From Flagellimonas lutimaris (GTDB lineage: Bacteria; Bacteroidota; Bacteroidia; Flavobacteriales; Flavobacteriaceae), in contig NZ_QXFH01000070.1 of NCBI RefSeq assembly GCF_003581615.1, forward strand, positions 186,001 through 250,000: DNA of 64,000 nt, given 5' to 3'. Positions 16,406-25,777 of this stretch are shown here, one piece after another. Positions within the stretch are counted from its first letter, which is position 1. Every line of letters starts with the position of its first letter. Under the pieces are notes generated by a model. The model ran no database searches. It had not been told where the DNA came from and worked only from the letters and a program-made list of their open reading frames with translations. Position numbers and translations under genes: made by a program.

Positions 16406-18826
16406 TTAAAATGCGTATCCTACACCCAAAACTAAATTAGTTCCTGGGGCAACTATGCCCGAAGAATACATTCGATAACGCTGGTTAGTCATATTCTCCA
16501 AACTCACAGATGCCTTTAAGGTATTGGTAATTTGATATTGTGACCTAAAATTCAAGGTGTACCAAGATGGTGAATAAGGGTTCCCGTTGGCATCACTGGC
16601 ATACATATAGGTTTTGCCCTGTTCAGAAAGCGCCAAATCATCGTTGCTAACCTCTCCGTTGTAGTTGACAAATATATCTGCTTTAAGTTTATGGTTCTCC
16701 CAAATCAAATGCACATCACCAAAGGTGGGTGCAGCGTGACGCGATGGACTATCCGTTCCGTCATCATCCTCCTCAATTCCTTCTGTTAAAGTTAGATTTG
16801 AATTTAAGGAAAAGTGTTCTCCAAAATATGCATTTAAGCCAAATTCAAAGCCATACACATAGGCTTTAGCCGCATTCTGAATCGCCTGTACATTACTTGG
16901 TTCCCCGTTGTATTCGATTTCTGTTTGCCCACCGAAAGAGAAATCCCTTCGTACCAAGGCATCTACCAAATAGGTGTAATAAGCAGCACTTTTTAGTACC
17001 ACAACATTATTGAAGTTTTTTCTAAGACCCAACTCACCATTGTAAGCATATTCAGGTTCCAAATCGGGATTGGGCACTACTACGGAACCTGGTTCAGAAT
17101 CAAATATTTTTCCAATATCATCAATATTAGGTGCTCTAAAACCCGTAGAACCGTTTAAGGTCACTTGCAAATCAGACCTCGGAAACCAACTGAGTCCCAA
17201 ACTTCCTGTAAGCGCACCCGTGACAATATCCGCTTCATCAAAAGGAAAGGGGTGATAAGTGGTCTCAAATATGGCATCCACCCACACTTGGCTATAGCGA
17301 ATACCGGACAATAGGGAAAGATTGGGTTTTAATTGATACTCGCCATTAATATAACCTGCCATGGTTTGCCAAGTGGCACCATCAGGATATCTGGAAGCTG
17401 TTTCTTCAACCTCATCCGTTTCAATATTTCGCATACTCCCTTTGGAATCCACCTTGTTGAACACATATTCAGCTCCATAATACAAGTGCAGATCACCTAT
17501 TTTTTTATTCTCAAAATCCAAGTTAACGGATAAGGCATCCACCTTTTCGCGGGTTGAGTATAATTCCATATCCTGAAACCCTCTATCGTGTCTACTTTCT
17601 TCAAAAAACTGGTAGGCCGTGGTCAATTTAACCCCATCGTAAAATTTGTTTTTCCCTTTTTGGGTGACTTGAAAGTTTCCCATGAACCATTTTTGCGGTC
17701 CATAGTACCATTCTGCAGAACGAAGTCCATCACCGTCTCTACTTGGTCTGATCAATCTATCATATCTAGGATAATCGGAGGTTTCGGAATAATACAGTCC
17801 CAAATTGTAGTTCCATGTATTGTTGGGCTTGTAAGTAAACTTTTGAAGGAAATTAACCTGACCATAACCTGTACTTACTTGTTTTTTGGGGTCATTATTT
17901 TGTACCAAGACATCGGTTCCATTCTCACGGATCACATAATTGTTTCGTAAATAGGATTCGGGACCATGCTCACCCATCTTCAAATCATCAAAATTGTTGT
18001 AGGTAAAACTTGTGTAAGACGCCCAATTTTGTTTTCCGAAATTAAAATCTACATGCGCTGTGTTTTCATTGTTGGCGGATGCATATCTGTAATTCACATT
18101 CCCAGAAAAAGCAAGGCTATCCGCATAGGAAAAATGAGGATTTTGCGTGTAGAAGTTCATAACTCCACCAATGGCATCACTCCCATAGATTACTGACCCG
18201 GGACCAAAAGTCACCTCTGTTTTTTTGATGGTGAACGGGTCTACCGATATCACATTTTGAAGGTTTCCTCCCCGAAATATGGCATTGTTCATTCGAACCC
18301 CATCTACGGACAACAAAATACGATTGGTGGCGAACCCTCTGATCATAGGACTTCCTCCACCCAATTGACTCTTTTGCACGAAGACTTTCCCGCTGTTCTG
18401 CAAAAGGTCTGCAGAAGTTTGCGGAGCGGTAAAGGCAATGCTACGGGCATCAAAGGTTTCAATTTTTTGGGGAATATGCTTTTTCTGTTGTTCCCATTTA
18501 GATATAGACATCACCACTTCTTGAAGCTCTTCTGTTTTTAAATGTAGATAAACGCGATTTCCCCTTCGGGCAATTTGATCTTTTGTTGTGGTGTAGGTTT
18601 CGTAACTGATATGTTTGAAGGTAATTCTCTCGTTAGATGAAAAAATGTCAAGCTCACTTTTACCATTGGCATCTGTTAGTGTGCTTTTAGACTGATCTTT
18701 GTTATAAATCGCGATGTTGTCTACAGGTATTCCTGTGTCGGCATCTAAAACGGTTACTTCCTGAGCATAAAATATGAGGGTAAAGATTAGAAAAATTAGG
18801 GTTAAGGTTGGTTTTAGGTTTTGCAT
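16406..18826 (-). CDS. TonB-dependent outer-membrane receptor
   Basis: 806 residues, signal peptide ending near FYAQ, a carboxypeptidase-regulatory-like domain at about 22-95 (VTVLDADTGIPVDNIAIYN), plug domain at about 115-225 (APQTSADLLQNSGKVFVQKS, MIRGFATNRILLSVDGVRMN, VTFGPGSVIYGSDAIGGVMN) and a 22-strand-type barrel ending in LVLGVGYAF. The plug wording resembles haem/haemoglobin-type receptors, but no ligand can be assigned from this alone. Unusually, the ATG is only 2 bp after the recO stop, so expression is probably tied to recO. Confidence 0.92.
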   Translation of the reverse strand: MQNLKPTLTLIFLIFTLIFYAQEVTVLDADTGIPVDNIAIYNKDQSKSTLTDANGKSELDIFSSNERITFKHISYETYTTTKDQIARRGNRVYLHLKTEELQEVVMSISKWEQQKKHIPQKIETFDARSIAFTAPQTSADLLQNSGKVFVQKSQLGGGSPMIRGFATNRILLSVDGVRMNNAIFRGGNLQNVISVDPFTIKKTEVTFGPGSVIYGSDAIGGVMNFYTQNPHFSYADSLAFSGNVNYRYASANNENTAHVDFNFGKQNWASYTSFTYNNFDDLKMGEHGPESYLRNNYVIRENGTDVLVQNNDPKKQVSTGYGQVNFLQKFTYKPNNTWNYNLGLYYSETSDYPRYDRLIRPSRDGDGLRSAEWYYGPQKWFMGNFQVTQKGKNKFYDGVKLTTAYQFFEESRHDRGFQDMELYSTREKVDALSVNLDFENKKIGDLHLYYGAEYVFNKVDSKGSMRNIETDEVEETASRYPDGATWQTMAGYINGEYQLKPNLSLLSGIRYSQVWVDAIFETTYHPFPFDEADIVTGALTGSLGLSWFPRSDLQVTLNGSTGFRAPNIDDIGKIFDSEPGSVVVPNPDLEPEYAYNGELGLRKNFNNVVVLKSAAYYTYLVDALVRRDFSFGGQTEIEYNGEPSNVQAIQNAAKAYVYGFEFGLNAYFGEHFSLNSNLTLTEGIEEDDDGTDSPSRHAAPTFGDVHLIWENHKLKADIFVNYNGEVSNDDLALSEQGKTYMYASDANGNPYSPSWYTLNFRSQYQITNTLKASVSLENMTNQRYRMYSSGIVAPGTNLVLGVGYAF

Positions 18827-18828
18827 TT

Positions 18829-19548
18829 TTAAGTAAATACTGCATTTAATACTGCGAGGGACTTTGGTTCGCGAAATCCATGCACATGGAATCGGAAATA
18901 CTGAATTACCGTTTTTAAGAGTTCTCGCCTGTTAGACTTAGTTAGTTGTATCGTTTCTAATGCCTCAAAATCCGTGCCCAAAAATTCTCTAAAATTATCT
19001 AGATTTTCATTCTGAATCAACGGGTTAAGTGTTGGTGTTTTGCAAAAACTCCCTTCTAAAAGATCAAAAAATGGCAAGTTCTTAAAAGAAGTGTCCGGAT
19101 AGAAGCCTAAATACTTGGTAAGATTGAGCAAAAAAAGAATATGGAAATTCGGTGAGAGCTTATGCACATCCATCCATTGAAAAGCATATTCCAAATAATT
19201 AAAAAGACCTTCGTCCTGCTCCTGTTCTTGAATACTGTTGCCCAACATTTCGGCTAAAAAAAGGACCACGCTATTTTTTACAACATCGGTATGCATGGTT
19301 TGGTAGGGCATAGCGACCTTAACGTCCTGGATACTCTCCAAAGTTCCCTTGTTTTTGTGATTGGCCACAATCTCCAGCTGCATAAGTGGGAGAAAGTAAG
19401 CGGGCCTGACTTTTGCTTTTTTTGAGGACAGCACTCCTTTAAGCAAATACGATTTTAAACCATCTGATTGTGTGAAAGCCCTAACAATAAGACTGGTGTC
19501 CCCATATTTTATGGAAGAGAGAACTATGGCCTTTGTTGTGATTTGCAT
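18829..19548 (-). CDS. recO: DNA repair protein RecO
   Basis: Recombination mediator that loads RecA on SSB-coated DNA with RecR. The 239-residue product has the N-terminal OB fold (TTKAIVLSSIKYGDTSLIVRAFT, residues 3-25, and LLKGVLSSKKAKVRPAYFLP) and the helical C-terminal domain with LGFYPDTSF. The CxxC zinc knuckle found in many RecO proteins is absent; only one Cys (SFCKTP) is in that region. It is followed 2 bp later by a TonB receptor gene. Confidence 0.93.
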   Translation of the reverse strand: MQITTKAIVLSSIKYGDTSLIVRAFTQSDGLKSYLLKGVLSSKKAKVRPAYFLPLMQLEIVANHKNKGTLESIQDVKVAMPYQTMHTDVVKNSVVLFLAEMLGNSIQEQEQDEGLFNYLEYAFQWMDVHKLSPNFHILFLLNLTKYLGFYPDTSFKNLPFFDLLEGSFCKTPTLNPLIQNENLDNFREFLGTDFEALETIQLTKSNRRELLKTVIQYFRFHVHGFREPKSLAVLNAVFT

Positions 19549-19561
19549 GGGCTAATAAAAA

Positions 19562-19608
19562 AGCAGTTACCAAAAGTGTAAAAGTAATCACTCCTCTTGG
19601 TAACTGCT
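19562..19608 (-). terminator. Intrinsic terminator after gdhA
   Basis: Perfect 12-bp stem AGCAGTTACCAA / TTGGTAACTGCT with a 23-nt loop that can itself fold (AGTG/CACT). On the minus strand it is followed by TTTTTTATTAG. A smaller hairpin (AACCAT 19616-19621 / ATGGTT 19627-19632) lies between it and the gdhA stop. Confidence 0.8.
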
Positions 19609-19636
19609 AACCAAAAACCATTCTAGATGGTTTATA

Positions 19637-20989
19637 TTATATCACCCCCTGGGCCAGCATGGCGTCTGCGACCTTAACAAAGCCAGCAATATTGGCTCCT
19701 TTTACATAGTTACAATAGCCGTCTTCATCCCCATATTCCACACAAGAATCGTGGATATCGGACATGATTCCTTTCAATCGTTTGTCCACCTCTTCCCTGG
19801 TCCAGCTAATACGAAGTGAGTTCTGGCTCATCTCCAATCCTGAAGTAGCAACTCCTCCTGCGTTTGAAGCTTTACCCGGTGCGAACAAAATCTTGGCATC
19901 GTGGAATGCATGAATTGCTTCTGGAGTAGAAGGCATGTTTGCTCCTTCTGCCACGGCAATACATCCATTTTTAATCAATGTAGCAGCATCGTCACCGTCC
20001 AATTCGTTTTGGGTAGCGCATGGCAATGCTATATCACAGGCAACTTTCCATGGAGTTTCTCCTTTATGGTATTCCGCTGATGGGTATTTATCCGCATATT
20101 CGGAGATTCTTCCACGTTTGTTGTTTTTCAAATCCATCACAAAGGCCAGTTTTTCTTTATCGATACCGTCCTTATCATATATGAATCCACCGGAATCAGA
20201 AAGCGTCAATACTTTACCCCCAAGATGTAATACCTTTTCTGCTGCGTATTGGGCCACGTTACCAGAACCTGAAATCACCACTTTTTTACCTTCAAAAGTC
20301 TCATTTATGGTCTTTAGCATGCTATCTGCAAAGTAAACGGTACCATAACCGGTTGCTTCTGGACGTATCAAAGAACCTCCCCAAGAAAGTCCTTTACCGG
20401 TCAATACACCGGAGAACTCATTTCGAATCTTTTTGTACATCCCAAACAAGAAACCAATTTCACGGGCACCAACACCAATATCCCCTGCTGGAATGTCGGT
20501 GTAAGGTCCAATGTGCCTACAAAGCTCTGTCATAAAAGCATGGCAAAAACGCATGATCTCGTCGTCGGATTTGCCTTTTGGGTCAAAATCGGAACCACCT
20601 TTACCACCACCCATAGGCAGCGTTGTCAAACTATTTTTAAATACTTGTTCAAAAGCCAAAAATTTAAGTACACTGGCGTTTACGGTCGGGTGAAAACGAA
20701 GACCTCCTTTGTACGGTCCTATGGCAGAGTTCATTTGCACACGGTAACCTCGGTTTACATGGATTTCCCCATCATCATCTATCCATGCCACTCGGAATGA
20801 AATCAATCGTTCTGGCTCTACCATTCTTAAAAGAATGTTTTTACCGTGATAAATGTCGTGCTGTACAATATAAGGTATCACGGTTTCCGCTACCTCTTGT
20901 ACTGCTTGTATGAATTCAGGCTCATGACCATTTCTGTCAATCACCTCGTTCATAAACACTTTTATTTTATCTTCTATTTTTTCTTCCAT
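19637..20989 (-). CDS. gdhA: NADP-type glutamate dehydrogenase
   Basis: Hexameric enzyme interconverting 2-oxoglutarate plus ammonia and glutamate. The 450-residue product is full length, with the substrate region SAIGPYKGGLRFHP (88-101), active-site lysine in PMGGGKGGSDFDPKGKS (Lys130), the acidic motif AGDIGVGAREIG near 170, and the nucleotide-binding loop VVISGSGNVAQYAAEK near 245. The length and sequence match the bacterial NADP-dependent biosynthetic group rather than the small NAD enzymes. It has a perfect -7 box upstream and a strong terminator downstream, so it is monocistronic. Confidence 0.96.
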   Translation of the reverse strand: MEEKIEDKIKVFMNEVIDRNGHEPEFIQAVQEVAETVIPYIVQHDIYHGKNILLRMVEPERLISFRVAWIDDDGEIHVNRGYRVQMNSAIGPYKGGLRFHPTVNASVLKFLAFEQVFKNSLTTLPMGGGKGGSDFDPKGKSDDEIMRFCHAFMTELCRHIGPYTDIPAGDIGVGAREIGFLFGMYKKIRNEFSGVLTGKGLSWGGSLIRPEATGYGTVYFADSMLKTINETFEGKKVVISGSGNVAQYAAEKVLHLGGKVLTLSDSGGFIYDKDGIDKEKLAFVMDLKNNKRGRISEYADKYPSAEYHKGETPWKVACDIALPCATQNELDGDDAATLIKNGCIAVAEGANMPSTPEAIHAFHDAKILFAPGKASNAGGVATSGLEMSQNSLRISWTREEVDKRLKGIMSDIHDSCVEYGDEDGYCNYVKGANIAGFVKVADAMLAQGVI

Positions 20990-21058
20990 ATATGGGTTAA
21001 AATTAATTGTCCTTCCACTTGCGAAAAGTGTTTTTTTATTGAATTATGAATTTGAGGG

Positions 21059-21066
21059 CAAAATTA
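21059..21066 (-). promoter_or_regulatory. Putative -7 promoter box for gdhA
   Basis: TAATTTTG followed by C on the minus strand, a full TAnnTTTG match, about 70 bp before the gdhA ATG. An imperfect palindrome (ATTATT..AATAAT) lies next to it on the upstream side and could be an operator. Confidence 0.4.
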
Positions 21067-21117
21067 TATTATTTCAATAATTTGAACGTTTATTTTTTAT
21101 AAATTTTTCAAAAAATC

Positions 21118-22272
21118 TTAATTAAGGGCTTGCTCCAAATCGGCAATCAAATCTTCCACGTCCTCTATGCCTACACTTAGCCTGATCAAGGCATCAACAA
21201 TACCATTTTTTTCTCTTTCTTCTTTAGGAATACTCCCGTGCGACATGCTCGCTGGATGTCCCGCCAAACTTTCAACACCACCCAAAGATTCGGCAAGGGT
21301 AAATAGTTGAAGTTTTTCCACAATTTTAATAGCATTCTCGTAGTTCCCGCCTTTGGGCACAAAGGAAATCATGCTTCCAAAGCCGTTCATTTGCTTTTTA
21401 GCCACATCATGGTTGGGGTGATTTTCAAACCCTGGCCAATATACGGTATCGATTTTAGGATGATTCTCCAAATATTTGGCAATGGATTCTCCATTTTCGC
21501 AATGCCTTTGCATACGCACGTGGAGTGTTTTTATGCCGCGTAGCGTTAAAAAACTGTCCATAGGTCCACTGATTCCTCCACTCGATTTTTGAATAAAATA
21601 AAGTTGTTCGGCCAATTTTTCATCCTTTACCGCCAAGGCTCCCACTATTACATCGCTATGTCCTCCCAAGTATTTAGTGGCGGAATGCATTACAATATCA
21701 GCACCTAGTTCCAACGGTTGCTGTAGATATGGTGTTGCGAAGGTATTGTCTACCGCTAAAAGCACCTTATGCTCTTTCGTGATTCTTGATACTTCTTCAA
21801 TATCTATAATGTTCATCATGGGGTTGGTAGGCGTTTCTACCCACACCAATTTGGTGTTTTGGTTGATTTTCATTGCCAATTCTTCCATGTTCACCATGTC
21901 AGAAAACAAAAACTTGATTCCGTATTTTTCAAATACCCCTTTAAAAAGGCGGTAGCTGCCTCCATACAAATCACTTGTGCAAATCACCTCATCTTCTGGA
22001 CCCAACAATTTCATAACAGCATCAATGGCGGCCATTCCACTACCAAAAGCCATCCCAAAGTTGCCGTTTTCCAAACTGGCCACTGCATTTTCCAAGGCAG
22101 TTCTTGTTGGGTTTGCTCCCCTGGAATATTCATATCCCTTGTGTCCGCCCGGAGTGGGCTGTGCATAAGTGGAAGTTTGATATATGGGTGGCATCACAGC
22201 TCCATAAGCGGTATCGGGTTGTTGGCCACCGTGAATAGCTTTACTATTGAATTTTAACTCTTTTTTGCCCAT
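21118..22272 (-). CDS. Cystathionine gamma-synthase or gamma-lyase (PLP trans-sulfuration enzyme)
   Basis: 384 residues from the ATG at 22272; an ATG at 22293 is also open but adds seven residues not expected in the family and reaches into the divergent promoter region. Cys/Met metabolism PLP-dependent family: YEYSRGANPTRTALE (48-62), FGSGMAAI near 76-83, DLYGGSYRLF (101-110), VETPTNP (145-151), and the PLP lysine in HSATKYLGGHSD (Lys200). Sequence alone does not separate cystathionine gamma-synthase from gamma-lyase; the close similarity of these activities makes either possible. It is divergent from a lipoprotein gene, 75 bp apart. Confidence 0.9.
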   Translation of the reverse strand: MGKKELKFNSKAIHGGQQPDTAYGAVMPPIYQTSTYAQPTPGGHKGYEYSRGANPTRTALENAVASLENGNFGMAFGSGMAAIDAVMKLLGPEDEVICTSDLYGGSYRLFKGVFEKYGIKFLFSDMVNMEELAMKINQNTKLVWVETPTNPMMNIIDIEEVSRITKEHKVLLAVDNTFATPYLQQPLELGADIVMHSATKYLGGHSDVIVGALAVKDEKLAEQLYFIQKSSGGISGPMDSFLTLRGIKTLHVRMQRHCENGESIAKYLENHPKIDTVYWPGFENHPNHDVAKKQMNGFGSMISFVPKGGNYENAIKIVEKLQLFTLAESLGGVESLAGHPASMSHGSIPKEEREKNGIVDALIRLSVGIEDVEDLIADLEQALN

Positions 22273-22347
22273 GTTGAAACTATCTTCATACAAATGTATC
22301 GTTATCTTTCCGAAGTATTATTTTTGATGACCCCAAAACCTCAATCC

Positions 22348-23088
22348 ATGAAAAAGCACCTTGGTCCCATCCTTTTTTTGTGTTTCTTGATAAGTTGCCA
22401 AACAGAAAGCAAACTTACTTTTGAACCCTTGCAATTACAAGGAGAAGACTGTGATGGTTGCCCTATAATAGAAATCAATATTCTTAGTGCTTTGGACGAT
22501 TCTCCGGTTTCCGAAGTTATAAACCGATCGCTTCAGGAGGAAATCATTAGTATTTTATCTTTTACAGAAGACAAAACCATTGATAGTGCAGACAAGGCTC
22601 TACAATCCTTTACCGATAGCTATAAAGAGTTGAAGGTTAAATTCCCGGACGAAGTGCAATGGGAGGCCAAGATAGATGGCGAAGTCGTTTATGAGGATGA
22701 GAACATTATTACATTCGTAATGAATTCATACTCTTTTACTGGAGGTGCCCACGGTTATGCTTCCACTTCTTTTTTAAATTTTGATAAAAGTAAAGGTACA
22801 GAACTGGAAAACTGGGAACTTTTTGATGATTTGGATGGTTTTGAGGATTTTGCCGAAACCAAGTTCCGAATTCAGGAAAAAATCCCACAAGATGTCAACA
22901 TCAATGCTACGGGTTTTATGTTCGAGGGGGATTCCTTTCACTTACCGAACAACATTGGGTATACCAAAGAGGGCATCAAGCTAATCTACAATCAGTACGA
23001 AGTGGCATCCTATGCCGATGGCCCCATTGTTCTGATTTTGCCTTATACCGAAATCAATCTTTACCTAAAACGAAAGGTGAAAAATTAA
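22348..23088 (+). CDS. DUF4163/DUF3298 (RsiV-like) lipoprotein
   Basis: 246 residues starting at the ATG at 22348, which gives a lipoprotein signal (MKKHLGPILFLCFLISC, Cys17); an ATG at 22294 would add an unlikely leader. Residues 40-125 resemble DUF4163 and the part with NIITFVMNSYSFTGGAHGYAS (a 'GGAHG' block) through LPYTEINLYL is DUF3298. The pair is found in RsiV anti-sigma factors and PdaC; here there is no cytoplasmic anti-sigma part, so it is likely an envelope protein of unknown role. Confidence 0.8.
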   Translation: MKKHLGPILFLCFLISCQTESKLTFEPLQLQGEDCDGCPIIEINILSALDDSPVSEVINRSLQEEIISILSFTEDKTIDSADKALQSFTDSYKELKVKFPDEVQWEAKIDGEVVYEDENIITFVMNSYSFTGGAHGYASTSFLNFDKSKGTELENWELFDDLDGFEDFAETKFRIQEKIPQDVNINATGFMFEGDSFHLPNNIGYTKEGIKLIYNQYEVASYADGPIVLILPYTEINLYLKRKVKN

Positions 23089-23097
23089 GAGATGCCT

Positions 23098-23649
23098 CTA
23101 TTTTAGGCAATACCGAAGCCCCGCACCCAGTAAGAGGGTAGAATCGTTAAGGTCACTATTAAAGTGGTAATATCCGTTAATGGGAATTATCAAGGAAAAG
23201 GCATCCGAAATAAAGAAATCCATTTCAAAAGAGGCGTATCCCCCATAGATAAAACTACTTTCAGCCTCCAAGGCATCAAAAGCAAACTCAGTTCCTCCGT
23301 CATTAATGTACTTGTACCCTACAGACGGACCCCCTCCAAAATAAAAGGAAATACCTCGTTTGGGAGAGGTTAAAATAGTGGTGAAATATCCTAGGTTGAA
23401 CAAGTAATCCTCATACGGAAATTCCACACCCGAATTGGGTTTTTCTTTTGAAAAAGCAGCTGCCAAAGATACTTGCATATAATCTGTGGTACTATGGTAA
23501 TGATTTATGTTGAGCTGTATACCATACCCATCCGTTTTATAACTGGGCACAGCGCCCACAGAAAAATTGCTGCGTTGTGAAAAACTTTTTTGTACTTGGA
23601 GGGTTAAGGCCAATAGCAACAGCCCATAGAGAAAATGGTAGTGTTTCAT
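23098..23649 (-). CDS. Outer-membrane beta-barrel protein, TraO-like
   Basis: 183 residues with signal peptide (cleavage near FSQ, residue 25) and a small beta-barrel pattern: alternating aromatic strands (YGIQLNINHY, YMQVSLAAAF, GISFYFGGGPSVGYKYI, LIIPINGYYHF) and C-terminus LLLGAGLRYCLK. The layout resembles TraO of Bacteroidetes conjugative transposons, but no other tra gene is nearby, so this is probably a chromosomal relative rather than a transfer protein. It is convergent with the RsiV-like gene. Confidence 0.6.
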   Translation of the reverse strand: MKHYHFLYGLLLLALTLQVQKSFSQRSNFSVGAVPSYKTDGYGIQLNINHYHSTTDYMQVSLAAAFSKEKPNSGVEFPYEDYLFNLGYFTTILTSPKRGISFYFGGGPSVGYKYINDGGTEFAFDALEAESSFIYGGYASFEMDFFISDAFSLIIPINGYYHFNSDLNDSTLLLGAGLRYCLK

Positions 23650-23792
23650 TTTGATTAAGATTTGGGTTCTTAACTTCTGGCAAACAAATATAACTGATTT
23701 TCAATAAGTTAAATTCAATCAGAATCATTTTGATTGAAACAGAATAGAATTCCAACCTACAAAATCAATCGGTACTTTAGGTGAAGTAACTC

Positions 23793-24257
23793 CTAGGCTT
23801 GTGCCAACGCTTTTTTCAAGGCCAGTATAGCTCCTAGGTGAAGCCCTTCGTGGAACACATTGAATGCAAGTGCGTCCTCTGCACTGTTCAGCCCTATTTT
23901 TGGTGAAGTCATATATTCTTGAAAATTCTTGAACTTGCCATGTTCATAATCCAGTTGAATATGCTTTACTGTACTGAATAGATAGGCTGATATTTTTTCC
24001 TGTTCTTTCTTTGATGGTTCACCATCCGGAAAAGTGCCTTTTTTGTATTTGTTGATCAACTCTTCCTCAATGGTGAAATCAAGACCACTCAATTTATACA
24101 TCAACAATTGGGGAGTTACTACTACGTGCGCAATGTTCCACCAAATATTATTGTTGAATCCTTCAGGGACTTTGAACAAATCCTCTTTAGGCATGTCCTG
24201 CAAAAAATTGTGCAATATTTTTCTATTCTTGAGAAGAATGTCAAATGTCTTTTCCAT
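23793..24257 (-). CDS. DinB family protein
   Basis: 154-residue four-helix DinB/YfiT-type protein, a superfamily of putative metal-dependent thiol transferases. It shows the first metal-site helix (WWNIAHVVVTPQLLMY, His near 44) and the C-terminal pair FNVFHEGLHLGAILALKK with two His. Substrate unknown. It is divergent from the ArsC-like gene. A second DinB protein, this one secreted, is at 31716. Confidence 0.85.
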   Translation of the reverse strand: MEKTFDILLKNRKILHNFLQDMPKEDLFKVPEGFNNNIWWNIAHVVVTPQLLMYKLSGLDFTIEEELINKYKKGTFPDGEPSKKEQEKISAYLFSTVKHIQLDYEHGKFKNFQEYMTSPKIGLNSAEDALAFNVFHEGLHLGAILALKKALAQA

Positions 24258-24430
24258 AAGATAGCAATTGGTTGATGTAAAACTAGCCTTAATATCTGAA
24301 AAAGCACTCCTCAGTATGGCTTAAATCAATTAACAAAAACAAACACCTCCCCTAAAAGCTGTTGAATTTATGTGTTCGTAATGTAATTTGATGATTTTTT
24401 GATTTCCTTTGTCCATCCAACACTATAATC

Positions 24431-24784
24431 ATGAAAAAAATATACCATTTGGGCAGTTGTTCCACCTGCAAACGTATCCTCAAGGAACTGGAACCGTTGG
24501 ATGGCGCGGAACTTCAAGAAATAAAATCCGAAGCCATAACACCAGAACAATTGGAGCAAATGGCAGCATTGAGCGGAAGCTACGAATCACTTTTTAGCAG
24601 AAGAGCCATGCTTTTTAGACAAAGGGGACTTCACGAAAAAAACCTTTCCGAGATTGACTATAAGGATTTGATTCTAGAGCACTATACCTTTTTAAAAAGA
24701 CCCGTATTTATAGTGGATGACCAGATTTTTGTTGGCAATTCCAAAAAAACAGTGGATGCCGCTAAGGAAGCCTTGCATTCATGA
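24431..24784 (+). CDS. ArsC/Spx-family thioredoxin-fold protein
   Basis: 117 residues with the N-terminal CxxC pair CSTCKR (Cys10, Cys13) followed by a thioredoxin-like fold and the conserved segment LKRPVFIVDDQIFVGN near 90-107. This is the ArsC/Spx family, which contains arsenate reductases and RNA-polymerase-binding regulators. The catalytic Arg pattern of true arsenate reductase is not clear, and there is no arsenic gene nearby, so either role is possible. Its stop overlaps the start of the EamA transporter by 4 bp (ATGA). Confidence 0.8.
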   Translation: MKKIYHLGSCSTCKRILKELEPLDGAELQEIKSEAITPEQLEQMAALSGSYESLFSRRAMLFRQRGLHEKNLSEIDYKDLILEHYTFLKRPVFIVDDQIFVGNSKKTVDAAKEALHS

Positions 24785-25674
24785 GTAAAAGAACCCTGGC
24801 TATATTGGCTGCCATCGGTGCCACCGTTATTTACGGTATAAACCATACTGTGGCCAAAGGAGTAATGCCCGGACATGTTAAACCCTTTGGGTTTATATTT
24901 TTAAGAGTGGTGGGAGCTGCCCTTCTATTTTGGTTGATTTCCTTTTTTGGACCCAAAGAAAAAATTGAAAAGCGGGATTGGGGCAGAATATTGGTTTGCG
25001 CACTGTTGGGAATGTCCATAAATATGCTCTCCTTTTTTAAGGGCCTACAACTTTCCACGCCAATCAATAGCGCGGTTTTGGTAACCATTATACCTATTAT
25101 TGTAGTGGTTATTTCAGCTTTATTTTTAAGTGAAAAAATTACCCTGAACAAGGGATTAGGAATTTTTATGGGATTTGTAGGAGCGGTAGGACTCATCCTA
25201 TTTGGTGCAGAAGTCCGCCAAGATGCCCCCAATATACCTTTGGGAAACTTTTTGTTTATAATTAATGCAACATCCTATGGCGCCTATCTGGTTGTGGTAA
25301 AAAAACTCATTGAAAAGTACCATCCCTTTACTTTAATGAAATGGCTTTTTACCATTGGGATCATTATAAATCTTCCCTTAACACTCCCAGATGTTTTCGA
25401 AATTCAATGGTCAACCATGCCTCTCTGGGCATACGGTTCGGTTGCTTTTGTGGTTATCGGCACCACATTTTTGACTTATTTGTTCAACATTTTTGCGCTA
25501 ACGCAGCTAAAAGCGTCTTCTGTAGGGGCTTTTGTATATATGCAGCCTTTGGTAGGCATTCTTTTTGCCCTTCTTTCCGGAAAAGATGAGCTTACCCTGG
25601 TTAAAGTAGCGGCAATGACCTTCGTGTTGGTAGGTGTGTATTTGGCAAGTAAAAAGCCTAAACAAGGTTCTTAA
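24781..25674 (+). CDS. EamA/DMT family transporter
   Basis: 297-residue inner-membrane protein with two EamA repeats of five helices each (about 5-140 and 155-290): LAILAAIGATVIYGINHTVAK at the start, NSAVLVTIIPIIVVVISALF near 100, and VGAFVYMQPLVGILFALL near 253. The family exports metabolites such as amino acids. Substrate cannot be told. It is translationally coupled to the ArsC-like gene. Confidence 0.9.
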   Translation: MSKRTLAILAAIGATVIYGINHTVAKGVMPGHVKPFGFIFLRVVGAALLFWLISFFGPKEKIEKRDWGRILVCALLGMSINMLSFFKGLQLSTPINSAVLVTIIPIIVVVISALFLSEKITLNKGLGIFMGFVGAVGLILFGAEVRQDAPNIPLGNFLFIINATSYGAYLVVVKKLIEKYHPFTLMKWLFTIGIIINLPLTLPDVFEIQWSTMPLWAYGSVAFVVIGTTFLTYLFNIFALTQLKASSVGAFVYMQPLVGILFALLSGKDELTLVKVAAMTFVLVGVYLASKKPKQGS

Positions 25675-25777
25675 TATCGTTTAAAAGTGTGCCTACGTCA
25701 AAAGGTAAGGCCCATCCATCAATTCATCCTGTTTTTTCAAGCTTTGATTACGTAGTTTTCGCTTTTAAAGGAACACT

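Noticed and set aside
23098..23649. TraO-like protein taken as a sign of a conjugative transposon
   Set aside because: No other transfer, mobilisation or integrase gene lies nearby, so it is better read as a stand-alone outer-membrane barrel.
24431..24784. Arsenate reductase in an arsenic-resistance operon
   Set aside because: CxxC is present, but there is no ars regulator or efflux gene; the partner is a general EamA exporter.
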